Positions 32,134-40,544 of a stretch of DNA of 55,666 bases are shown here, in pieces. Within the stretch, counting starts at the first letter, position 1, and each line of letters opens with the position of its first letter. The translations under genes and the position numbers were made by a program. Under the pieces are notes generated by a model, which was given only the letters and a program-made list of their open reading frames with translations, was not told the DNA's origin and searched no databases. Origin of the DNA: F23-B02 sp963590435 (GTDB taxonomy: Bacteria > Bacillota > Clostridia > Oscillospirales > Oscillospiraceae); contig CAVAPG010000001.1 in NCBI GenBank assembly GCA_963590435.1, positions 1 through 55,666 of the forward strand, written 5' to 3'.

Positions 32134-32883
32134 TTATTTATATATCTCCGCTTCGACAAAAAGCCGTCCCTTTCGGCTTACGCCGCCGGATGACGAGATC
32201 GTTCCCTTGCCGTGACCGCGCAGAGATATGACATCTCCCGGGGACACTGCGGCATCGTTTTTCAGGCACTGGGCGTAATTCAGGCTCGCCGCGCCCTCGG
32301 ATATATATGAGGATGCCGCCGTGCGCGACAGGCCGAACATCCCGGCAAGAACCGCATCAAAGCGCATGCTCTTGACGGAAAATGACACGCGTTTTACCTT
32401 TCGCTCCGGCTGCCGGAGCGATGACAGCTCCGCTTTTTCGAGTTTGACTCCGTATCTGCCGACCTTATCGAGTCCGTCCGCGACATGACGCTCGACAGAG
32501 TTCATGAGGAATATAACAGCCTCATCGCCGTCAAGCCATATATCTCCGAGCCACTCACGCTTTATGCCCAGGCCGAGTATGGCACCCATGTAGTCGCGGT
32601 GAGACGGCGTGCCGAAATGCGCCTTGGAGCACAGTGCGCTTATATATTCCGAGGCATCGAAGCTCTCGGCCTCCATATAAAACGGCAGGAAAAATGCCGC
32701 ACGGCGCTCGCACCCGTCCGCGCCGCCTGTCAGCAGCATATTGCAGTCCGCCGCCGTCTGCGCCCATTTTTCAAGCGCAAACTGCTCTGCCGGAGTCAGA
32801 AACGCCGTATGCGTAACAGCTGATGTTCTCTCGCATCGGCGGCACAGATCCTCCGCACGGCGGATAAGCTCATCGTTTTCCAT
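32134..32883 (-). CDS. ylmH: YlmH-family S4-domain RNA-binding protein
   Basis: A 249-residue protein with the YlmH layout: a helical N-terminal region, a central domain (FGTPSHRDYMGAILGLGIKR, WLGDIWLDGDEAVIFL around 90-125) and a C-terminal S4 RNA-binding domain at about 172-230 (MRFDAVLAGMFGLSRTAASS, GDVISLRGHGK). In Bacillus, YlmH is an S4 protein linked to large-subunit complexes in ribosome-associated quality control. Usually ylmH sits beside the divIVA/sepF cell-division genes; here it overlaps the ribosome-GTPase gene by 14 bp and is translated from a GGAG inside that gene, which is a very different context. Confidence 0.88.
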   Translation of the reverse strand: MENDELIRRAEDLCRRCERTSAVTHTAFLTPAEQFALEKWAQTAADCNMLLTGGADGCERRAAFFLPFYMEAESFDASEYISALCSKAHFGTPSHRDYMGAILGLGIKREWLGDIWLDGDEAVIFLMNSVERHVADGLDKVGRYGVKLEKAELSSLRQPERKVKRVSFSVKSMRFDAVLAGMFGLSRTAASSYISEGAASLNYAQCLKNDAAVSPGDVISLRGHGKGTISSSGGVSRKGRLFVEAEIYK

Positions 32884-35356
32884 CTACATACTCCATGATC
32901 TTTTTCATAACCCCGTCAATTTCATCTGAGAACTCCTTCACGGACATTCTCAGCACACCCGAGCGCATTGCCGACAGGCGAATGAGCGAATCGTTGGTGA
33001 CAACCTTGACAGAGTAGTTTTTGCCGATATCGTTTGCAAGCTTTTCGATGTACATATCGGCGGTTTCGTTTTCCTTTGTGTAAACCGTTCTGATGCCGTG
33101 CGTTTCACGCTCACCGACATTTCCCGCAACCCGATAGCCGTCGAAAACAAGCACAAGCTCACAGTCACGCATTGCCCTGTAGCTTCGGAGCACATCGGAC
33201 AGATGCTCGCGTGCAAGCGATAGCGAGGACGCGGCAAGGTTTTTATATTCCTCCGTTCCGAATATGAAATTATACCCGTCCACGATGACATATTCGCGCT
33301 TTGACGGCGCAACGGCATATTCCTGCGTCTGTTGGGTCTGCGTCTTCGTGTACATCCTGCGGCGCACCGGTCCGAACTCGCGCTCCATTATCGCCTCGAG
33401 CTCCTTATCGTCAATGTTGAAAAATCTCGGGCGCTGCACAGCTTCGACCTGACTGCCGCCGATTGTCGGATTCAAGTGCATATACTTTTCGGTTTCGTTC
33501 CATTTGACGACCGTTCCCGCTCCGTGCGAGCAGAAAACGGAATCGGGCGTGTTTTCAACATCCGCCTCGGGGTTATAGGCAATCTCCTCTATGACCCGCT
33601 TTTCGTTGTGGCAGGGATAGTATCCGGCCGCGCGGCAGACGAGTCTGCCCTTGCCCGATGTATATGACGCAAGAGTTTCGGCATAGCCGTTCATTTCCGA
33701 AACAGGAGCAATGCCTGTGATTACACTGCTGCCCTCGGTCTCGAATTTTCCGCTCATGGCGCGGATATCCGAAATTGCCCTGCCTATCTGCTCGGCAGGC
33801 AGCTCAAGTCGGAACTCATACCACGGCTCAAGCAGTACGCTTTTTGCCTTCATAAGTCCCTGACGCACGGCGCGGTAGACTGCCTCACGGAAATCGCCGC
33901 CCTCGGTGTGCTTTACATGTGCGCGTCCGGCAATCAGGCTTATCTTAACATCCGTAAGCGGAGAGCCCGTCAGAACGCCCAAATGAGTTTTTTCTGCAAG
34001 ATTGGTCATAATAAGGCTCTGCCAGTTTCGGTCAAGATCATCTGTCGGGCAGCGGCTCTCAAAGCTCAGCCCCGAGCCGCGCTCGGCAGGCTCTATAAGC
34101 AGATGCACCTCGGCATAGTGCCGCAGAGGCTCGAAATGCCCGACACCATGCACCGGCTCGGCTATGGTTTCCTTATAGGCAATGCCGCCCGACGTTAGCG
34201 TGACGGCAAGCTCGAATCTTTCGCGTATAAGCTCCGTCAGGACCTCGGTCTGCACCCTGCCCATGATGCGCACGCTTATCTCGCGCAGGCGGTCATTCCA
34301 TTCTATGTGAAGCTGAGGATCTTCGTCCTCAAGCTGTTTGAGCTGTCTGTATGCAACGAGGGCATCAACACCGTCGGGAAGCTCTATCTTATAGCTCATC
34401 ACGGCCTCGGTTTCGGGGCTTATATCATCACGCTCAAAGCCGAGCCCCTGTCCGGCATACGTTCCGTCAAGTCCCTGCACGGCGACGATGCTTCCGGCCT
34501 GCGCCTCCTGCACGGTTTCATAATTGGCACCGGAGTAAATGCGAAGCTCGGTTGCCGTCTGCCCGTTAATATTATCGCGGTTGTGCAGTGCTCCGCCGGT
34601 TATTTTCATGCAGCTTAAGCGTCTGCCGCGGGCATCGCGCATTATCTTATAAACCCTTGCGCCGAATGAATCGGGATATTCGGGGCTCACAGTGTATTTT
34701 TCGATAAATTCAATAAGCTCAGACACGCCGTCAAGCTTAAGTCCCGAGCCGAAGAGAACCGGGAAAAGCTTTCTTTCCTTTATAAGTCGCGAGATATCGC
34801 TGTCGGAAATATCCTCACCGCCGGCAAACTTCTCCAGAAGCTGCTCATCGCACATGGCGATGCTCTCTCGCGTTTCCTGCGATGCATCCGAAAGGTCAAA
34901 GCAGTTTTCCGAAAGGCGCTTTCGCAGGTCGTCGATTATCCGCTCCCTGTCGCTGCCGCTGAGATCCATTTTGGTTGCGAATATAATAACCGGCACATTG
35001 TGCCGCTGTATAAGACGCCACAGCGTTTCCGTATGCGCCTGAACGCCGTCGGTTCCGGATATTACGAGGATAGCATAATCTATTACGCCGAGCGTGCGCT
35101 CGGTTTCCGCGGTCAGATCCGCGTGCCCCGGCGTGTCAAGAAGGCACAGCTCCATATTATCCGTACGGAGCTGCGCCTGTTTCGAAAATACTGTTATCCC
35201 GCGTTCACGCTCAATCTGATGCGTATCGAGCGCTGTGTTGCGGTGGTCCACCCTGCCGAGCTTTCTTATGCTGCCGCAGGTATACAGCATTGCTTCGGAC
35301 AGAGTGGTTTTTCCGGCATCGACATGCGCAAGGATGCCGAGAACAAGCTTTTTCAT
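32870..35356 (-). CDS. Tet(M)/EF-G-like ribosomal GTPase fused to a Rae1/YacP-type NYN nuclease domain
   Basis: An 828-residue fusion. Residues 1-660 follow the ribosome-protection (Tet(M)/Tet(O)) GTPase plan related to EF-G: HVDAGKTT at 11-18, RGITV at 52-56, DTPGH at 74-78, TKMD at 128-131 (canonical NKxD altered at its first residue), then domains II-V. After a Gln/Thr-rich linker (about 668-686), residues 687-828 form a NYN domain like Rae1/YacP, the ribosome A-site mRNA endonuclease: VDGYNFIFG with D693, LVFDGYR with D739, TKENETAD with D767, VVTND with D789. Overlaps DUF362 (ATGA) upstream. Probably not a dedicated resistance gene. Confidence 0.85.
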   Translation of the reverse strand: MKKLVLGILAHVDAGKTTLSEAMLYTCGSIRKLGRVDHRNTALDTHQIERERGITVFSKQAQLRTDNMELCLLDTPGHADLTAETERTLGVIDYAILVISGTDGVQAHTETLWRLIQRHNVPVIIFATKMDLSGSDRERIIDDLRKRLSENCFDLSDASQETRESIAMCDEQLLEKFAGGEDISDSDISRLIKERKLFPVLFGSGLKLDGVSELIEFIEKYTVSPEYPDSFGARVYKIMRDARGRRLSCMKITGGALHNRDNINGQTATELRIYSGANYETVQEAQAGSIVAVQGLDGTYAGQGLGFERDDISPETEAVMSYKIELPDGVDALVAYRQLKQLEDEDPQLHIEWNDRLREISVRIMGRVQTEVLTELIRERFELAVTLTSGGIAYKETIAEPVHGVGHFEPLRHYAEVHLLIEPAERGSGLSFESRCPTDDLDRNWQSLIMTNLAEKTHLGVLTGSPLTDVKISLIAGRAHVKHTEGGDFREAVYRAVRQGLMKAKSVLLEPWYEFRLELPAEQIGRAISDIRAMSGKFETEGSSVITGIAPVSEMNGYAETLASYTSGKGRLVCRAAGYYPCHNEKRVIEEIAYNPEADVENTPDSVFCSHGAGTVVKWNETEKYMHLNPTIGGSQVEAVQRPRFFNIDDKELEAIMEREFGPVRRRMYTKTQTQQTQEYAVAPSKREYVIVDGYNFIFGTEEYKNLAASSLSLAREHLSDVLRSYRAMRDCELVLVFDGYRVAGNVGERETHGIRTVYTKENETADMYIEKLANDIGKNYSVKVVTNDSLIRLSAMRSGVLRMSVKEFSDEIDGVMKKIMEYVDGKR

Positions 35357-36216
35357 AGTCTTATAAGTTCGTATTCGCGGCTTCCGACACCGATCTCCGC
35401 CGCGGCTTCAACGGTGTGGATGCCGTTTCTTGATTCAATGCGTTCTATGAGGTCGCCCTTGTCGGGATCATCGCTTGCATACACGAGATCAACGCAGGCC
35501 TGATCGAGTGCAACGGGATCAAGAGAGGATAAAATACCGATATCGCCTATCTTCGGATCTGCCGCGACGGCACAGCAGTCGCAGTCAACGGACATGTTCT
35601 TCATTATGTTCACGAATGCCATGTTTCCGCCGAAGTGATCCACAATGCTCTTTGCGGCATCTGCCATGCATTCAAGGAAGCTGTCATGATCAGAATGCCA
35701 GAAGTTATTGACATCCTTTACGCCGTGGATATATTTCTTGCCGTAGCTTGATGCAAGACCGATTGATATATTCTTCAGTGCACCGCCGAAGCCGCCCATC
35801 GGGTGGCCCTTAAAATGCGAGAGAACGAGCATGGAATCATACTCCGGAAGGGTTTTTCCGACATAGTTTACATCCAGGTGCATGCCGCCGACAACGGGAA
35901 TTGTCATATCGCCGTCTGCGTCCATGATATCGACATCCGCAATCTCGATCCAGCCGTGCAGCTGCATGGTTTTCCTGTGGTGCTCGGTGGTATCTCTTCC
36001 GCCGTCATATGCCGTGTTGCATTCGACTATCGTTCCGCCGACATGGCTGACAGCCGGCTTCATAAAGCTCGGACGCAGAAAATTCTGATTGCCCGGCTCT
36101 CCGCTGTGAAGCTTCACCGCGACATTCCCTCCGAGGGCAACGCCGAGAGCCTCGTATGCCTTTATAACATTTTCGGGACTTATCTCATTTATGAAATACA
36201 CCTTTGATTTTTCCAC
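35353..36216 (-). CDS. DUF362-domain protein
   Basis: A 287-residue protein of the DUF362 family: VAVKLHSGEPGNQNFLRP, GGTIVECNTAY, VVGGMHLDVNYVGK, VLSHFKGHPMGGFGGALKN and a VDCDCCA cysteine cluster near 210-214, followed by DIGILSSLDPVALDQA. Many relatives carry a C-terminal ferredoxin domain; this one does not, though the cysteine cluster may hold a metal. The molecular function is unknown. The start is GTG at 36216 after AAAGGATGA. First gene in a three-gene overlapping operon with the GTPase-NYN fusion and ylmH, so a redox or metal role linked to translation is possible but speculative. Confidence 0.82.
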   Translation of the reverse strand: MEKSKVYFINEISPENVIKAYEALGVALGGNVAVKLHSGEPGNQNFLRPSFMKPAVSHVGGTIVECNTAYDGGRDTTEHHRKTMQLHGWIEIADVDIMDADGDMTIPVVGGMHLDVNYVGKTLPEYDSMLVLSHFKGHPMGGFGGALKNISIGLASSYGKKYIHGVKDVNNFWHSDHDSFLECMADAAKSIVDHFGGNMAFVNIMKNMSVDCDCCAVAADPKIGDIGILSSLDPVALDQACVDLVYASDDPDKGDLIERIESRNGIHTVEAAAEIGVGSREYELIRL

Positions 36217-36246
36217 GGTACATCATCCTTTCTGTTTCTTGCAGTT

Positions 36247-36275
36247 ATTATATAATATTATTCCCCTCTGTTCAA
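36247..36275 (-). promoter_or_regulatory. Promoter of the DUF362 / GTPase-NYN / ylmH operon
   Basis: On the minus strand TTGAAC (complement of 36270-36275), 17 bases, perfect TATAAT (complement of 36247-36252). A TTCAATA...TATTGAA inverted repeat (36271-36277 and 36294-36300) overlaps the -35 and could be an operator shared with the divergent hydrolase gene. Confidence 0.7.
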
Positions 36276-36329
36276 TATTCGCTATTCCAATTTTATTGAA
36301 AATGTAATAGAATAGCCGCAGGTGATTTA

Positions 36330-37286
36330 ATGAAAGCTGTGCTTATTGTTTTAATAGTTGTCTGTGTCGTACTTGCGATATTATACGCGGTTGGGCTGTG
36401 CTTTGTGCGGATACTCATCCGAAGGCAGGATAATTTCCCGACGCCGGAAACGGGTGCGGAATCGTCCGCGCTTCTGGAGCCGACGGGCAAAGCCCTCTGG
36501 GCGTACAACATTCCGCATTTTCAGCTGTTTCGTGAGCTGCCGTTTGAGGAAATTCAGTGCCGGTCCGACGACGGGCTTACTCTTCGCGCCGATATGCTTC
36601 GCGGCAGCGGCACGGGCGTAACGCTTATCTTCTTCCACGGATATAAATCCGAACCGGTCTACGATTTTGCGGCGATGTATGATTTTTATAAATCCCTCGG
36701 CTGCAATCTTATATATGTCCATATGCGCGCCCACTGCAAAAGCGACGGGACCTACATAGGCTTCGGTGCTCTGGACAGATATGATGTCGTCAAATGGACG
36801 GACACGGTCGCCGGATTTTTCCCGAATGATGATATATATCTGCACGGCATGTCCATGGGGGCGGCAAGCATTCTGCAGAGCATGGATCTTGAGCTTAATA
36901 AAAATGTGCGTGGCGTTATCGCCGACTGCGGATACTCAGACCTCAACACGGTTTTCCGCAATCTTGTCGGGACGCTGTTCCACCTGCCGACCATGTTCGT
37001 GGACGTTTTCGAATATGTCAATCTACTCAAAGCAGGCTATGGCTTCAGGGAGGCGAGCTCCGTGCGAAGCGTGAGCGCAGCCGAGATACCGCTTTTATAT
37101 ATCTGCGGAGATTCCGACCGTTATGTTCCTAAGGATATGGCGCTTGAGATATTTAACGCCTGCAAAAGTCCGAAGAAGCTGCTGCTTGTACCCGGCGTGG
37201 GGCATGCGGCGTGCTATATGTGCGCAAAGGAGCAATATGAGGCTTGCGTGACGGAGCTTATAGATAAAACTCGGAGGAATAAATAA
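36330..37286 (+). CDS. Alpha/beta hydrolase with N-terminal membrane anchor
   Basis: A 318-residue protein. Residues 1-27 form one hydrophobic helix (a signal anchor), followed by an alpha/beta-hydrolase domain: IFFHGYKSEP near 105-114 (oxyanion region), the nucleophile elbow HGMSMGAAS near residue 175, the acid in ICGDSDRYVP near 262, and the His in PGVGHAACY near 291. Such bacterial membrane-anchored hydrolases act on esters or lipids; the substrate is unknown. It starts after GCAGGTG and its stop overlaps the ribosome binding site region of the MFS gene, one base before its ATG. Confidence 0.82.
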   Translation: MKAVLIVLIVVCVVLAILYAVGLCFVRILIRRQDNFPTPETGAESSALLEPTGKALWAYNIPHFQLFRELPFEEIQCRSDDGLTLRADMLRGSGTGVTLIFFHGYKSEPVYDFAAMYDFYKSLGCNLIYVHMRAHCKSDGTYIGFGALDRYDVVKWTDTVAGFFPNDDIYLHGMSMGAASILQSMDLELNKNVRGVIADCGYSDLNTVFRNLVGTLFHLPTMFVDVFEYVNLLKAGYGFREASSVRSVSAAEIPLLYICGDSDRYVPKDMALEIFNACKSPKKLLLVPGVGHAACYMCAKEQYEACVTELIDKTRRNK

Positions 37287-37287
37287 A

Positions 37288-38712
37288 ATGGGCAAGAAAA
37301 AGGGCATCGGCGCGCTCAACTGGGCGCTGCTGCTGGTCATCGGATTTTCCGCGCAGATAGCATGGGTTATCGAAAACAACTGGTTTGCAAACTTCCTGTA
37401 TTCCGACTTCGGCGCACAGCTCGGCGTTGTGACGGCAATGACAATATGCTCGGCAACGGCCACAACATTTTCAGCACTTTTCTTCGGAACTCTTTCCGAC
37501 CGCATGGGATCACGCAAGAAGCTCATAACGTGGGGCTCGATTCTGTGGGGAATTTTCACGATTGCCTTCGGTCTGACGCACTATCTGCGCGACAGCATTT
37601 ATAACAATGTCATGCTCGTCGGCGTTACAATCGTTGCGGCTGATACTATTATGAGCTTTTTCGGTTCAATGGCAAACGATGCGGGCTATAATGCCTGGTA
37701 TGCGGATATGATGGATGACTCAAACTCCGGTCAGATAGGTGCGGTCGCCGCAACGCTGCCCGTTATCGGCACACTGGTCGGCACACTGGTCGGCGGAATG
37801 TTCGTGAGCGGTCTTGCGACGCAGGAAAATCCGCAGGCGGGCTATATAATATTTTTCTCCGTTGCCGGCGGCATCACGGTTCTTGTCGGCATAGCATCGT
37901 TTTTTCTGCTCAAGGACTCTCCGGAGCTCAAGCCCGTCAAGGACGGCGGATTCTGGCATCAGTTTGCCTCGACATTTAATTTCAAACGCTTCGTTTCAAA
38001 CCGCGAGCTTGCGCTTGTATTTTTAACCCTGTGCATATTCTTCATCGGATACAACTGCTATTTTATCCACATCATGAACTGGATGAACTACACCCTCGGC
38101 TTTAACGATCCGAGCCTTATCCTCGGTATTCCGCTGCTGATAGCCGTCGCCGTATCCGTTCCGTTTGTGAAGGTCATAAACAACAGAAAAGTCCCTGCCG
38201 TTGCGGCATTTGCGACGATTCTGAGCATTCTCGGCTGCCTGTTTGTATATTTCGTCGTCGGCAGAATGCAGAGCTCATTCGACACGGAAAACGCATTGAA
38301 CATTGCGGCAAACTGGCCCTGCTTTGTCGGCATAATTTTAGTCGGCGTGGGCTATGTCGTTTTCATGCAGTCAATGACCGTTTGGATGAAGCGTCTGTAT
38401 CCCGAGGAGCATCGCGGGCAATTTGAGGGTATAAGAATCATGTTCTTTGTGTTCTTCCCCATGATTGCCGGGCCTCTGCTGGCTGACCCTATCTGCCGTG
38501 CCTTCGGCGAGAAGGTCTATCAGGTTGTGGACAACGGCAGTCTCATTTTCGTAACCGCCGAGCGGGCAGGCGAAATGGGATATGATATAAGCAGTATAGC
38601 CGAGGGCTATCTGCCGGTAAACGAGCTGTTCATTGCCGCCGCCGTTGTTACGGCGCTCGCGCTTATTCCGATGAGCAAGGCGGCAAAAATGTATAAAGAA
38701 AGGAACAAATGA
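37288..38712 (+). CDS. Major facilitator superfamily transporter
   Basis: A 474-residue, 12-helix transporter. Helix 1 is IGALNWALLLVIGFSAQIAW; the loop between helices 2 and 3 carries the MFS motif GTLSDRMGSRKKLI; a large loop with WYADMMDDSNSGQIG follows helix 4. The overall look (ENNWFANFLY, then ANDAGYNAWYADM) recalls the sugar/cation symporter-like branch (GPH/SLC45), but a substrate cannot be set from the sequence. It sits one base after the hydrolase gene, behind GGAGG, and one base before the next small gene, so the three are co-transcribed. Confidence 0.85.
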   Translation: MGKKKGIGALNWALLLVIGFSAQIAWVIENNWFANFLYSDFGAQLGVVTAMTICSATATTFSALFFGTLSDRMGSRKKLITWGSILWGIFTIAFGLTHYLRDSIYNNVMLVGVTIVAADTIMSFFGSMANDAGYNAWYADMMDDSNSGQIGAVAATLPVIGTLVGTLVGGMFVSGLATQENPQAGYIIFFSVAGGITVLVGIASFFLLKDSPELKPVKDGGFWHQFASTFNFKRFVSNRELALVFLTLCIFFIGYNCYFIHIMNWMNYTLGFNDPSLILGIPLLIAVAVSVPFVKVINNRKVPAVAAFATILSILGCLFVYFVVGRMQSSFDTENALNIAANWPCFVGIILVGVGYVVFMQSMTVWMKRLYPEEHRGQFEGIRIMFFVFFPMIAGPLLADPICRAFGEKVYQVVDNGSLIFVTAERAGEMGYDISSIAEGYLPVNELFIAAAVVTALALIPMSKAAKMYKERNK

Positions 38713-38713
38713 A

Positions 38714-38890
38714 ATGGCTGAAAAAAGATTTGAGAAAACATATTCACAGGGCGCGCTCGATATTATGGAGATATGGGTCGACAAGCAGACCGGCGTAAAC
38801 TATCTCTTCCACTACTCGGGCAACGGCGGCGGCATTACCCCTCTGCTTGACCGCGACGGCAAACCCATAATAAGCACGACGATTAACTGA
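38714..38890 (+). CDS. Small DUF6440-like protein
   Basis: A 58-residue reading frame missed by length cut-offs. It begins MAEKRFEKTYSQGALDIM, followed by EIWVDKQTGVNYLFHYSG and GGGITPLLDRDGKPI, a pattern I know from short DUF6440 proteins that are frequent and often exported or phage-linked in Firmicutes; function unknown. It lies one base after the MFS stop and uses the AAAGGAACAAATGAA upstream as ribosome binding site. A good terminator follows 12 bases later. Confidence 0.75.
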   Translation: MAEKRFEKTYSQGALDIMEIWVDKQTGVNYLFHYSGNGGGITPLLDRDGKPIISTTIN

Positions 38891-38902
38891 TACGGCATAG
38901 AA

Positions 38903-38940
38903 AAACACGGTCCGAATTTATCGGGCCGTGTTTCTTCTTA
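38903..38940. terminator. Terminator between the MFS operon and panB
   Basis: AAACACGGTCCG (38903-38914) pairs with CGGGCCGTGTTT (38922-38933) with one G-U pair, followed by CTTCTT. It lies between two converging units. Confidence 0.75.
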
Positions 38941-38946
38941 TATCTT

Positions 38947-39813
38947 TTATATATCAAGCGTTTTTTCAAGCTCTGCGGTAAAGGCAGCAAACTCTTCCTT
39001 GTCGCCGGTAAATTTATATTTGTGCTCGGGAGCCGGGAATGCACCGGATTTAACCTCGTCAATGTAATCCTTCATGCCCTGGGTTGCGATATCGCCGAGG
39101 TTGCAATATTTCTTTGCAAACTTGGGTGTAAAGTTTTTGTACACTCCCAGTGCATCGGCGGCAAGAATGACCTGACCGTCGCAGTCTGCACCGGCTCCGA
39201 TACCGTAAACGGGTATGGGCAGTATCTTGTGGATAAATGCTGCAGTCTCCTCGGGAACGCCCTCGAGCAGCAAAACTCTTGCGCCTGCTTTATATACGGC
39301 AATAGCGTCATCAATGACAGCCTTTGCCGCTTCGGTGTTCTTGCCCTGCACCTTAAAACCGCCCATTGCGGCACTGCTCTGCGGAGTAAGACCGATATGG
39401 CCGAACACGACGATACCTGCGTTTGCAATCGCATGGATCTTATCGGCAACCGCAACGCCGCCCTCGAGCTTAATTGCGTCAACGCCGCCTTCCTTCATGA
39501 AGCGCACTGCGTTGTTTACCGCATCCTCCGTGCTTGCGTGATATGCGCCGAAGGGCATATCGCCGATGATATATGTGTTCGGAGCACCGCGGCGCACGCC
39601 CTGGCAGTGTGCGATGGACATATCCATAGTAACGGGCACCGTACCCTCATAGCCGTAGATTATCATGCCCATGGAGTCGCCGACCAGTATCATGTCCATG
39701 CCGGCTTCCTCTGCAAATGATGCCATGCATGAGTCGTAAATGACCATCCATGCGGCCTTTTCGCCGGTTTCTTTCATTTTCTGAAGATCAAGTATGGTTT
39801 TCTTCTTTGCCAT
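38947..39813 (-). CDS. panB: 3-methyl-2-oxobutanoate hydroxymethyltransferase
   Basis: First step of pantothenate synthesis: transfers a hydroxymethyl group from methylene-tetrahydrofolate to ketoisovalerate. The 288-residue protein has VYDSCMASFAEEAGMDMIL, VGDSMGMIIYGYEGT with metal-binding Asp, GDMPFGAYHAS, IKLEGG, GHIGLTPQS, and GIGAGADCDGQ. I start at ATG 39813 (MAKKKTILDL), nine bases after GAGGAGG, not six codons upstream. Usually panB is followed by panC and panD; here it stands alone between a promoter and a terminator. Confidence 0.94.
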   Translation of the reverse strand: MAKKKTILDLQKMKETGEKAAWMVIYDSCMASFAEEAGMDMILVGDSMGMIIYGYEGTVPVTMDMSIAHCQGVRRGAPNTYIIGDMPFGAYHASTEDAVNNAVRFMKEGGVDAIKLEGGVAVADKIHAIANAGIVVFGHIGLTPQSSAAMGGFKVQGKNTEAAKAVIDDAIAVYKAGARVLLLEGVPEETAAFIHKILPIPVYGIGAGADCDGQVILAADALGVYKNFTPKFAKKYCNLGDIATQGMKDYIDEVKSGAFPAPEHKYKFTGDKEEFAAFTAELEKTLDI

Positions 39814-39858
39814 TATTAAATGCCTCCTCAATTTTTATAATTTTAATATTTTTATATA

Positions 39859-39887
39859 ATTATATCAATTTATGAAGTGTATATCAA
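39859..39887 (-). promoter_or_regulatory. panB promoter
   Basis: On the minus strand TTGATA (complement of 39882-39887), 17 bases, perfect TATAAT (complement of 39859-39864). Confidence 0.8.
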
Positions 39888-39941
39888 CCGAAAAAAACGG
39901 GCATGTGAAATTTTGCCGATAAAAGGTGCAAAGCAAAACAC

Positions 39942-39972
39942 GGCGAAGCACCAATTTCAAAGGGACTTCACC
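39942..39972 (-). terminator. Terminator of the lipid / HAD / GNAT operon
   Basis: On the minus strand GGTGAAG pairs with CTTCGCC (one G-U) over a 17-base loop and is followed by GTGTTTTGCTTT; it lies about 50 bases after the GNAT stop. Confidence 0.55.
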
Positions 39973-40022
39973 GCATCTTACATACTATTCAGCTATCAGC
40001 CGAGCCGAAAGCTCCGTGATTT

Positions 40023-40544
40023 TTATCTCAGCTTTTTCTCAAACAGAACCAGGTTCACATCGGAAATGCCGTTAAACTCGCACGGAACCACATCCGCTTC
40101 GCGGTAGCCGAGCTTTGAATACATTGCTCTTGCCGCGGCGTTAATGGCATTTGTATCTATGCGCAGAACCGCGCAGTGGCGCGAAAGCGCATATTTTTCG
40201 TAAAAGGCAACAAATCTTTTGCCTATGCCCTGTCCGGCGTACTGAGGGTCAACCACCAGCGTGTGCAGAACGCACACATCCGTGTCGGCTGCTTCAAAGC
40301 TCCATGCCGCTCCCTCATACACGTCAACCTGAATCTTATTGATTATTGCCGCGGCCTTTATGCATCCGTCTTCCTCAAGGGCGAACATATCGCGGCGGCG
40401 TATTGCTTCCTCGGCTGTCTCACGCACGGGGTAGACTCCGCTCTCCCAGCCGATTTTCATTTTGCCACTGTTTTCCGCGGCGTGGATGTTTTCGTAGATC
40501 TTCGCTATTGCGTCAAGGTCAATGGGTCTTGCTTCTCTGATCAC
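40023..40544 (-). CDS. GNAT-family N-acetyltransferase
   Basis: A 173-residue GNAT protein: IREARPIDLDAIAKIYE at the N-terminus, acetyl-CoA-binding LVVDPQYAGQGIGKRFVAFY (motif A) at about 95-114, and LGYREADVVPCEF near the C-terminus. The substrate (amine or small molecule) cannot be deduced. It overlaps the HAD phosphatase by 4 bp (ATGA) and is last in the operon starting at 43906. Confidence 0.88.
   Translation of the reverse strand: MIREARPIDLDAIAKIYENIHAAENSGKMKIGWESGVYPVRETAEEAIRRRDMFALEEDGCIKAAAIINKIQVDVYEGAAWSFEAADTDVCVLHTLVVDPQYAGQGIGKRFVAFYEKYALSRHCAVLRIDTNAINAAARAMYSKLGYREADVVPCEFNGISDVNLVLFEKKLR

Noticed and set aside
32870..35356. Calling this a tetracycline resistance gene tet(M)
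   Set aside because: The G4 motif is altered, the protein has a nuclease-like C-terminal domain and sits in a conserved-looking housekeeping operon with ylmH and DUF362; resistance cannot be claimed from the sequence.
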